This document shows positions 11,901 to 23,900 of a stretch of 64,000 nt of DNA, in pieces. Within the stretch, counting starts at the first letter, position 1. Each line of letters begins with the position of its first letter. The position numbers were made by a program, and so were the translations under genes. The notes beneath the pieces were generated by a model. It had not been told where the DNA came from and ran no database searches. It saw only the letters and a program-made list of their open reading frames with translations. The stretch is from Hymenolepis diminuta. Its lineage: Eukaryota; Platyhelminthes; Cestoda; Cyclophyllidea; Hymenolepididae. The DNA lies in contig CAADRB010000078.1 in assembly GCA_900708905.1 (NCBI GenBank), positions 186,001-250,000 on the forward strand, given 5' to 3'.

Positions 11901-14900
11901 GTTATCCGTCAGAAAGCAATCGATGAATAGGTATAAATAGAGTCTTCTATCCATGAAAAATTAGGATGAACATACTTATTTGTTGCCGTTGAATAATTTT
12001 ATCAAGTAAAGTGCCATGCTTTCGTCCAAATCCTTTAAGCATGCTTCCTTAAAGGATTCTGTGTTTCTTCTTACCTGATTATTAGCATCTGCAGACAGCG
12101 CAACAGCGGAGCTCAAATGATTTGAAAACAGACCCCCAGTAGTGCTGATGGGTTGGATGGCGGCGGAGATTTCAGGAGAGAGGGAGTCGAGGTAATCAGG
12201 TAGAAAGTGCCGACTCTCTATCCATTGCACAACAAAGGCGGCTACATCTGGAGCAGCGGAAATTGCATTCATAGAGTGAATCAGTGGCTTGGAAAATATG
12301 AGACTCATCTCTCCAACGCGTGTTTGTTTCAATATCCGTGGCTCTCCGGGGATTGGTGGCAGTTCTTTTAGGAAAACAGGAAGAAGAGTAAATATGTGAA
12401 GTTTCTACTTGATTTCAGATTAAAGAGAAGCAAGTTTAATCCTTTTATTTTAAATTACGTGATACATCGGTTTTTCAAATAGTATTAGGAAGGAAGATTT
12501 GAACTAAAAGTAGAACTGTGAAAGTTGGATTTCACATTTTTATAAATACACTCCTTGTGGCAAAATCAAATCTGATTTAATTTTGATCACTTTAAAAATC
12601 ACATTTTGCAGTGCCGCTAAAATTAAACACTTTCAGTTGGATAAAGTTGAAATCTTGTCAGTATAGTGCTGTGCTTATTATATTTCTATAACTATTTCTC
12701 AATACTTATTTGTGAAATATAAGGTGGATTATAAATATCTGAACTAATGTGCAGGTCATCTACTTTTAGTGTAGTTGTCTTAAGAGTGGAGGGGTTTTTA
12801 AGCAGTTAGCTGATTTAATCTACCTAGTTCCCAAATAAGCTCACAGACACTGAATTTTGAAAAAATTTGAGAACGGAAATATGTGTAACTAAATAAATAA
12901 CTCAATCAGAGGAATTTTAGTACGCCTCCTTAACTTAATCACCCCACTGGAGCGCAATAACATGACCTTCTTTTTTGACTAATCAATAGATGCCTGTGTT
13001 ACGCATAAACCTAGTCAAACTTTAACTTTCTATTTCATTCTATTTCACTTATTTGCTCCCCAGCTCTCCACTTCAAAATAAACGCTTCTTCCAAGTTTTG
13101 ACATGAAACCCAGCTGTCACTTCAAACTATCCTTTCCCTTATCGTTTCTCTTTACCTTACTCTGCGATGATTCAATAAACATCTGGTCCATCTCAACACA
13201 TCATTCAAATGATAATGAAAAAGTTTTTATACCCATTTAGCTTTATCTTTGTCAGATAATAAAAGAAGCCTCAATTGGGATTACTGCAAAGTTAGGACGC
13301 TCACGTATCAACGATCTTTCTGAAGCCAAAGGATTTATTGTTTATTCAAGTCATAAATAAAACAATTAGAGATTAATTCAATGTTTTTCTATTCTTTCAT
13401 CGTAATTTTTTAAATTCTGTCACTAATTCCTGCTCAAGAAACTTTATAAATTCTTTCTTAATTATCTTAATTAACGGAAGATAATAATAGACTATTAAAA
13501 TTTTCTGATTCAATAATTGAAATCCCTTACATTTCCCAGGAAAACAAGCGATATATCATTTTCTACTCAGTATATTTCCAAGTTTCTCCTTGAAAAAGAG
13601 CAATTTTATTAAAATTTGAATTTATTTGAATTTTATTTACTGCGAGATAAGAAATGATAAATATTCTAAGCGAAATTGAAAAAAGAGCGTAACTTTTGCT
13701 TTTAGAATGTTAGAATAGTAAATTACTGTTAGTTCCCAATAATCAGTGAATGTTTGAATCAAAGTAGTTTCGCGGAAGATCTGTTTTTTTACTTTTGACC
13801 ATGATTAAATTAATTTCATGCAAGTAATTTCTACCTGTAAAAGTTGTGATAATTTTTTAAGAAAATAGCACTTCCTCCATGGGAAGATGCCAATTAAAAT
13901 GGAAAATCAAAATGCAGATCTAAATTAAAGTTAAAAGGTTGTGAAGATTAGTACGTCTTATTTCATAATAGTTCGAGAACAATTAAATATCCACAATGGG
14001 CTTATTCAGTAGTTGGAAACGACTATAGCCAAGACTGATATCACATCTATTAGAAAAAATTTCTGTAGAAAAAATTTTAATAGAGTTAAAAGTCCAATTA
14101 GAAAGAAATATCACAATTATTTCCTATAGGTAAAATAGTTTACGATGAATTAATGAAAGTACTTGGAACGAGAACAGTTAGAATGTCTTCAATTTCACTT
14201 TAAAAATTCACGGAGGATATTTTTTAAAAATTAAATGTAAAATAATGCCGGAATTATTTGACGACTGAATAAATATAATTAAGGATTACTCTCATTTCAT
14301 TATGATTTAGATTCAGATACTCGTACTCATTAGCAACCACTGTACGGGGATTTCACGATCAACAATTGCAGTTAATCAATTGGTCGATTAACTCTGATTA
14401 TCTCTGTGATGAACTAGATAAGACACCTAAGAGTTTTCTAAATCCATTCCTCACCCATTATTAAATTATTTTACTATTCCCTATTCTTATATTATTTTCC
14501 TTTATTAAAAGCGACATAATTCCATCTTCTTTAAAAAATAATTATAATAGATTCCTACCTTTAACCACAATTGAAACATGATGAACTGTTTGTCCCATAG
14601 AGGATGAAGCCACACAGGATACATTTCTGGTTTCATTCAAGTTAGTCAATAACAATCGCGCAGTTCCGGGAGGTTGTCTGTCCAGCATATTGCGAAATAG
14701 TTGTGTATCATGCTCAAACCAGGCTACTGTGGGAACAGGGACCCCAACAGCGGTACAGGTTAGTGTAATTTGGCCTCCGGGTGACACCACTTGTTGGGTC
14801 GCCGGAACAGAGGTAAAGTGAGGTCGAAATCGCTCAGCTAAATGCGTTAAGAATTGTATAGAACTTGTTAATATAAGCAGTCTCTAAAGTCAATCAGTGT

Positions 14901-17900
14901 ATTCCAAGATTTCCGAATCACTGAAACCATAATTGAGCAAAATTTCTAATGGAATTTATTTAAAATTCGTGCAAATATGACCATGATAATCATCTAAATG
15001 AAATTTGCTTAAATTGTAATTCTACCTGAGCTCTAAAGATATTTTCAACTTTTAACATTCTACTTTGAACTAACTATTATTCTAACTTCTATTAAGCCTT
15101 CGAAACTGAATATCTGTGGAAAATTTTAATGATTCTTAAAATAAATGACAGTTGTAAAGATTATTTTAGTCATACTTAGCTTTCATTCCTTGTTATACTG
15201 CTCATTAATTAACAGCAATCATAGAGCAAGGCATCGTGCATATAATTTAAAAGAAGTTTCAAAAGGGTAGCCAAACCAGAATTTCGTGCATTAGTCATTC
15301 ATTCATTAAAACAAACAAACCGACAAATATACCAGCAATCGGCAAAATACCGTAGTCATTTAAAGCGCGCAAGCCAAACCGGAGCTCAAACCTACTTTTG
15401 AGGGCTATAATCTGCAAGGCTTCCTCTATATCCTCTGTAAAATAGAAGGCATTGGTGTATTTAAACAAAACATATAATCAGTTACCATAATTATAAGGTC
15501 GCGCTTTTGTATAAAATTAATAAAAATAAATAATCACGCCATATCGTCTTAACATCACATTAACGACTTAATCAAATTAGAAAGTACGTAGTTAATCTAC
15601 TCATTAATTATTTGAATTAGATTGATAATAAAAAGTCTCTCATGGTTTGATATTAAAGTATATAAACATTTAAAGTCTTCAGTATTTCAATTTATCAATC
15701 AATTCAGATTTATTTCAATATCAAAAGATGTTCTAATTTACTAATTAAGAACGTATATTGCTCATAAATAGTGAATGGCTCACCTCTAACCATAAGGCTT
15801 TCACCTGGAGAAATGCGAGTTCCATGAGAATTCGTCGCTGTGCATTCATATTTTCCTTCATCATCCTCGATTAATCTAGAGATTTTGAGGCTGCCAGCAG
15901 CTGTAGCAATAAAAAAGGAAAAAGAAAGAAATGAAATCACCTTAGTCACAAACAGGCTCAGCGTTTTTATTTCTAGCGGCAACAAACTACTTTTTGTTTT
16001 ACCATGACTAACTGACTTCAACTTGAGACTGGGTCTAAATTAAACGTGCTGATTGTCAGTTTGAAGTTTAGACTAGAATTGGTCATCTGTGATTTATAAA
16101 TAGTGAATACAATTTTGTCAACTTTACTGTACAGCTTAATTTTTAGTGTAATACAAGGATATATAAATCCCTTATGAATTAAAATCAAAATGTTTAAGTT
16201 TGAAGATGGAAAGAAGTAAGAATATATTATTTTCTTTAATATACATATATATATATAGGCAAAAAGGTAGCTTTTGTTTTGATGAATTTTATTTTCTGTC
16301 AGCCAAATGATGTATGATATCGGGAAACCCGGTGGACAATATACAGGGAGAATTGAGGAACACGTCAAGTTCACTTCTAATATCTAAAAATATCCTATTC
16401 AATTCATGTTACGAACACGAAAAACTAGAATCCTCCAAGATCATGCGTTCTAATTAACTACCACGTTATTAAAAATCCCCTTTTAAAAGACAAAGGAGTG
16501 TAGAATTTGGTTTTTTAGATGTTCGATCGCATGAGGCAAAAATGGGGAAAAAATCCATTTGTATGCGGAGATAGCAACCGATTCTGTATCTCCGATTAAG
16601 TAGGTGTGTATTAGCCGAGATATTTCAAAGTTCTCTGCTTCTGTAAGTAAGTGGCTTTTGAGTATTTTTGTGTGTGATTGCAAACACAAAGAGTAATCGG
16701 AGCCAATGTAGAAAATTTCCCTTCCTTCACTCCGCTTAATGTCATGAGTATTTTATGAAGGGGGAGGGTGTGTATTTAATTGACTTTCCTTGCAGAAAAT
16801 GTAAAATATCTGCTTCTGCTATTTAATGTATCTCCTTTCTTCCTAAGTACGGTTACAAAGTAAAGTGGGGTACAGAGAAAACAATAATTCGGAATGGAAA
16901 CCGTGTTTTAATAAATGTAAATGCTTCGCGCGAAATCCGTGAATTATCCGAAATAACTTCTACTAATGAGAGAACGAAAGATTATCTTCATTTTATGATT
17001 CATTTTATGGGAGTGATTTGCTGACTAAAGAAGCAGTTTAAAGTAAATTGCAAATTAATTTACTATTTTGCATTTTTTAAAGTCAAAGCGGACTTTAATT
17101 AGGGTATAATCATCTTGTTTAATACATTTTCAATAATACTTGCTTCTAAAAATAACCTTTGATAATTCCAAGAATATCTTCTATTTTTAATTAGTCCATT
17201 TTTATCTATTAATATTAATTTCTGTATAAAAATACATTAGCAGATTAATAATTATTTAAACAGTCATCATTGTCTGAAGTTTTCAACTCAATTATCAAAT
17301 AAACAAAATTAATAAATTAATTTAATTTAGCATGATCTTACTTTAAAATTGTATATTTAGTTGTTTTTTTGTTCTTGCCTCTTGTTGTCATTAATTTGGA
17401 ACAAAATATGGGTTCGGAGATTAAATGAAGATAAAACCACAATTTCTCATAAACTTGTGATTCATAGTTAGAAAATAAAAATTTTGGTCAAATAAAGCGT
17501 CAAATTTACTGCCAACGTTAGAATTTCTAAAGAGACGTAAAGCGTAAATATGGGAACTAAATCATGAATTTAGAGTCAGATCAGTGAAGCATTTTTAAAT
17601 ATAATGAAACTGCTATGAATGAAGTCTACTGCGCTCCGCTACACTGAAACCCTTAAAAAGATTCAAATAAGCGTTCTTAACTGTCAGAAGAGACGAATAA
17701 CTCGAAATGATTTGGAAGGATTTTCATAGCTAATCTGGATAGAGAGAGGAGAATGGACTGCGGATAGGAGGGTTGATTGGAAGAAGACCAGAGACCAGGA
17801 GAGGAAGAGACCGGTGGCGGTGTGTGGGAGAATGGATATTACGGACCATGTGCTGGTTTACATAGAGATATTTATATAGTTCATTGAGTTCATAGGCTTC

Positions 17901-20900
17901 AAAAATTGCGTTGATGAACTCATTCAGGAACTCAGTGGACAACCTAGGCAATTTGAAATTTAGAACATCAAAAAACGATGCACTGAACCACATTCATCAA
18001 TAAATGATTTGAATAAATAAAGACTCTTTTGATTTTCAGGAACTTATTCCATATTTCTGCTCAACCCCTTCCCTCCATAGATAAATATATTTTCATCAAA
18101 ATTGAATTTCGATCTAAAGGGAAATTAATTTAAGAAATTTAAAAATCCTGTTTTATCAAATGGCACATTCCTCCTATCGAACTACAAATCTGAGTCTTCT
18201 TCTTTTATTTCACAATAAAACAGTTGCATGCGTCTTCTTATTGTTTGCGTGTATTACGACCGTTTCAGAAAAATAAAGGCAATAAATAGGCCTGTAGAAT
18301 GAATCGTTATAAGATGCCGGTGCAATCTAAGCGTGGTTTACTTGTTACTTCCTCTATATTGTCAAATAATAATTCATGTAATAGTACAGCTCTGTTAAAA
18401 ACCGCTAACCAGACTATGATGCAATTCGGGATATACAGTTAAAAAACAGAAATTCTCTTGGACATCTCGAAACAGATGGCATACAAGCTTCCATTTTCCA
18501 AAATAGGCTGAAAATATCTCATTTCAACTCCAATCATTCGGGTCTTAAGTACTAATGGATTCGGGTATTGACATCACTCCAGCAGTCAATCTATATTTTG
18601 AGATACTACTGATTGAACACGACTGGCAAAATTCAATAAATACATTGAAACAACAAAGTTTAGCCAATAAATTGTTACTATTCTATATGTATAAGTAACT
18701 TGGCTCATGTCAAATCAATAGCACAAAGATGGATATCAGATACTGAAATGGGATTCTGGACGCATAAACTTATTTGACTTCCCCCTTTTCATTGAGATAT
18801 ATAGAGAGACGGCGTCGTGCGTTCGTACGCCTTGCCTCCACGTCCCAGGACTCCAGTGACTAAGGCTCACCCCTTTTCCACAGTCGCACTCTTTGACTAT
18901 TGATCAAGCTTTACCCGTTACTCTTGCGTCCCAATAAATAGGTCATACGCCTTGGATGCGTCTAAAATCGTGTGGTTTGTCATTATTAAAGTCTCGTCTC
19001 TCGATTTTAGGCTCGTGTCTGTCTCAGCGCTGTTAGCCTCTAGTAAGTAGGGCTCAGGACGTAATACTCTTTACTTTTATCTAGTGTATCCTGAGGGTCG
19101 TTTATCTAAATAACTGATTATATATTGCCACAATGTAACTAGACCCCGGTTCTCTCGTTGATTAGCAGCAGTAAAACATCACAATCTCTGTAATACATCT
19201 CTTAAAATATGCTTAGGTTGATCATAAAAAGACATCGGAAGGCAACCATAGCTGATGACTTCTTTCAGAGATATTTCCTTATCGAGTTCTTTTTTGCGCT
19301 TACTCACACCTTGCATCCCGTTTTACCTGATTCTCATGGTTTCAAACAATACAAACCAAATAATCATTGAAGCAGTAAAGAACCAAAGCACAATAGCTAA
19401 GTCATGTTTTGCCTTTCTGGATATTCACTGGACCGAATACATTCCTACTAACTGGAAAAAAACAGTGGTTTGAATGATTTACTAATAAGCTAGCTGAAGA
19501 AACGCTCTATTCACTGCCGGAATATCTGACAGAATTATTTTTTACAGAGGTCCTACCTATATAAAAAGAAAGATTATTGTTGAAATTTCTTTTTAACGAA
19601 ATAAATTTACCATTTAGATAGTCAACAAAGTATGTACAAGAATATATATATATAATTATGCTTTTGGATGCTTGAATGGCCATTTACCTTCTTTCTACAG
19701 GATCTGAGTAACCGTAACCATCATGTTAACTCAATGGATAAAATATTATTGCTGCATCACCATTAAAAAAAATTAAATTTTAATTTAAAGGATCACCCTT
19801 AAGCAGTGTCAATTCACTTTTTATAGTACTGAATAAGAATGCATGCCTAAGTAATTTTTCACCAATACATACATTCATGATCATAGGTATTTAAGTTGAA
19901 TACTAATTTTAAAATGGACGAATAAGCTATGCATCCACTTGAATTGGCAAAATTGTTAGTAAATCATTATATTTAAGAACCACGATTAAAACTGTTACTG
20001 TTATGTATTTTTTCACTGCATATACCACTGCACACTCAGGAGAGTATGAAAGTTCGTTTTAATTATTAAATTTAACAAATCCAAATTTTTCTGTTAGTTT
20101 AAATTTCAGTACTAATGCAAGGTAGAGTCTGAGTGAACGCTGCTCAATGACCCCCGAAAAATTTAGCTGATTTCAAATCTTAGTTTATGTTTATCAAATG
20201 CTTTACTGAAAAAAAGATGGAAGTAGCGCAACCAGATGTAGGCGTTCCTCTGGCATTCGAAAAATTTAAGCTGGATCGTGAAATGTGTGATCATGAAGCT
20301 GCAAGAGAATACAAATCTCCGCTCTCAAAAATCAGTGCAATTGTCTCCCACTTGCATGAATATTCCATAGCAAAATGAGTTCGTCAGGCATCCTAAAGAT
20401 GTTAAGGACAAAGGGGCACAAATTGCAAATCGAGTTCCAGAGATATCAATACCTTTCAAGGTTGAAATCTTCATATTTTGCTTTCCTCTCCATTTGGAAA
20501 CTGTAATATTTAAGGCTATACAGCTTTGAGTCCAATCTGTATTTGTAATAAAAACATTTTTGTTGAACAAATGAACTTAATAATAACGCATAATATTGCT
20601 ATTTATCAGTGCAAGACACTCGGTTAATTTGTTACAATTTGAGTTTGTTTAACTCCTTAGCATGATTGTATATACTAACATTTAGAAATATTTGGAGCAT
20701 AATCCTATTCAAATATTTATAATGCTATAAAATAATAACCGACACCGTGCAGAACAAATCAATTTTGCAACTTGGACTTCTTGAAATTCTGAGAGAGAAG
20801 TAAAACAACAGTCTATTCTTTTTCACATTAGACTGTAAATTCCCAGAGTCTGGAGCTCTGCAGTATGGTGATGTGTATGGGGAAGGGAGAGGATATAATG

Positions 20901-23900
20901 AAACTGAGTAGAGAGCGAACGCGGATGAATTAAACGGGAGTTAGTAATTTTTCTCAACATTCGATTCTCACGCATATCCAAGTTGTCTAACAGTAACGGA
21001 GAACGGCTGAGAACGATACGTACATCAAGGCTGGAAAACTACCCAAGAGTAACTAATAAATAGTATTCCTTTAAAGATATCCAGTCTTCCAATTAGGAAT
21101 GAATCACGCATATTTGTCATGGGAATTTAAATGACCTTTCTAAGCTCATGTTTATACTGCTAATTTGAATGTGACTCCCTATAAAGGTGTCCAGATATTA
21201 AAACATTCTGCAAATTTATCAAGTAATCGGCATATTATGAAGTTGGAATACCACTTGTTCGAGATCAAAGGGGATGATGTATCAATATCAATGTAAATAC
21301 ATCCAGGTACATTCATGAGAAACTCAAGACCGCAGATACGATGATGGATTTCTGAGATTTTTTCCACAGACAAATTTTTAAATATAAACCGATTCTCAAC
21401 TAAGATCTTTTCTTGTGCTTCTATAAAGTCTAATCAATAATCGAATGAATTATTTTTCAATAATGAAGCCATTCACCAGTCACCTACAAATATCCTTCTT
21501 GTAAATACGTATTATTATAAATAGCAGATATAGAAACGTCAGTTAAATGCCATACATTTTGAATATTCTAAGCTCCACAATTGGTAGTCATGCAGAGCCT
21601 CCACATAGAGATTAGACGCGAGAGGTAGTGTTCAGTAAACGTAAATATGAATTCGATTCAATAAATTGGAGATGGATTCTATCACTCATCCTATGCAAGC
21701 TGTGAAATGAACTTATTGATTTTCAACTAATGGAAAGTTTTTCGTCATAAGTAACTCGAAAATATCGAAAAAATAAACAAGAACTAACTTTGGCTGCTTC
21801 AAATCCTACAAAATACTTCCAAGCTCACTAGGAGAGGTGCTAGCAATACGGCCTGGCTAAAAAGAGCAAGGTGCTCTTATGAGAACCTAGGATTCTACTA
21901 TTCATCCCGCTGACCACCGTTAACCAGTGCAGTTTATCATCAAATTTAATTGATGCCTTACAATGGGGAAGGATTTTATGACCTTTGACTTGACGGAACC
22001 GCAATCTGACAACTACGCTACCGGCACGTGGATTCCGGAAAACATATTTCTTTACCCTTATACTTTTCCAAATCCCATTTGATTTGTCTTTTCAAAGAAT
22101 TTAGTCTTGAAAATGACAAATCATAAAGAAGTAAATGACTACTGGCAAAATACTGAAACCACTGCAGAATAAAAATCCACCAATATTATTATTATTACTG
22201 CCCCCGTCTGTCTGGCTTGATATATCAGAAAAAGTTTTGACAAATTCTGCAAACTTTAGAAATATATAACCGTCACTATTTTATGATATGGTAGCCATAA
22301 ATGAATATCCTACAAATTTAATGATATTTAATTATTAGTGAAATCCGAAACAGGGTTTCTTCTAAGACACAAAATCCACATTTTAATTAAATTCACGCTT
22401 GATGCATTAATATTTTTGTGCCGACTTATAAAAAATTTTAGAAAGTGCTACCCCCATAAAACTAAATAATTGAATAAATCAGAACTTTTAGAACCCTTAA
22501 AATGGTAACGTGTTCGTCAAAGACAGCTGACAACAAAGATATTATATTTAGGTTAATTTAAATTAATCGCCCAGACGCCGATAAAAACGATGCCAATATT
22601 TGATGACTTTGGTCACGAAATACATCAGTGTGTAGAGGAAAACCCTGTCGAATGCAGAGTTTTAATCAATAAACTCTGTATATTCGCCCTTTGTCGTAAT
22701 AACGATACGATGTATTAAGAATACAGTCATTTAAGGTATAATATTTAGTTGTTGAATTTAAATAGAGATCAGTTGGCTCTAATTCAGAAGCGAGTCAATG
22801 ACTGAATGGTTATAAAATTATCTGTAATACGCACTATCTCAAAATAAACAAACTTTGCAGTCTAAAGTCAAAATTGACGATTTAAATACCGTTTTCTTTT
22901 GTCAAATTTAAAGCCGACTACTTAATAAATTTTGAGACCCTTTTCACATGATCGAATTTTCCAAAAGAATTTAACGTGTACAGCTTGTTTAATGCCCTGT
23001 CGGATGGGCAAAAATTTCGTGGTAAAAGTCTTAAAAGCTATAAATCACGGACTTTTCATCTTTGCCTGTCTACTCCAGATATTTACCAAGTTTATAGGCT
23101 AATTTTAGCAGCTTCATTTTACATCAAAAGGACTCTAAGCACTCCAATCGGTACAACCATATAGATCATTTTAGTTATAGCAGACTTGATAATTTTACAA
23201 CAGTTATGTATATTACTACTAATCTAAAGACGGCTGTTCAGTAGACATTGTTACTTTGGCTAAGCTGCTGTTATCTTTTTATCAAAATTGCGTATTTTAT
23301 TGCGGATTAAGACTGCAACTATTTATACCCAAAATCAATTTATGCGTATTTGGATATAAATACGGACATTTATTTTTACGTTTAAAATAAACTACCAGCA
23401 TGGCAGTTTAAAGCATCACTAAACAAATATAACGTCTTACCCGTGACTAAAAACCGAGTACTGGTTAGATCGATGGGTGTGCTGTCTTTGTACCATCTGA
23501 CAATTGGAGAAGGATCGCCCTGTGTTCGGCATTCCAACTCCACGTTGTCATTCTTTTTGGCAACAATTACAGAGAAGACATTGAGAAAACGAGGGAAGCC
23601 CGGAGGAGCCGCTAAAATTGAGAACCAGATCTTTAAAATTGACATTGGGTGAAGCATTGGTTCTCTTTTAAGCCACATTAATTAATAGTTCTGTAGTAAC
23701 CAAAATAGGGGCAGTTCCATCTTTTAAACCCGTGCAGTTTGGAAAGTGGGCTTTCAGAGAAATCGGAGCTACTTTGTGAAATGCGTGAAAACAAAAGTAT
23801 AAGTGTATGAAAATCTTAATTTGTGAAAATAGACACGTGGCTAGGTTGCTATTCACTTTTCTTCACAACAGATACCTTCCAGGTCCAACCCAGGTTCACA

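Larger units (their letters stand above)
6239..12074 (-). other. Lar intron 7 (5.8 kb)
   Basis: This lies between the two exons of FN1. It holds a GC-richer plus-strand open frame without a Met (7675-7872), a tRNA-like A-box segment (about 7978-8040), a copy of repeat family A (about 9840-10210) and a copy of repeat family B (about 11280-11640). The 90-codon and 92-codon open frames at 10146 and 11280 on the plus strand fall in these repeat copies and are not called genes. Confidence 0.5.

Noticed and set aside
16018..16381. Minus-strand frame with an Ig-like look (VNLTCSS, PPGFPISYIIWLTENK) just upstream of Lar exon 5
   Set aside because: The two halves of Ig2 are already fully accounted for by exons 4 and 5 with matching phase. 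No usable donor follows the Trp part, and the rest of the frame is AT-rich noise. It may be a decayed exon copy, but I cannot support it.
20187..20378. 63-codon plus-strand frame with a protein-like middle (GVPLAFEKFKLDREMCDHEA)
   Set aside because: It reads more like protein than most, but has no recognised family or supporting splice sites and is antisense within intron 4.
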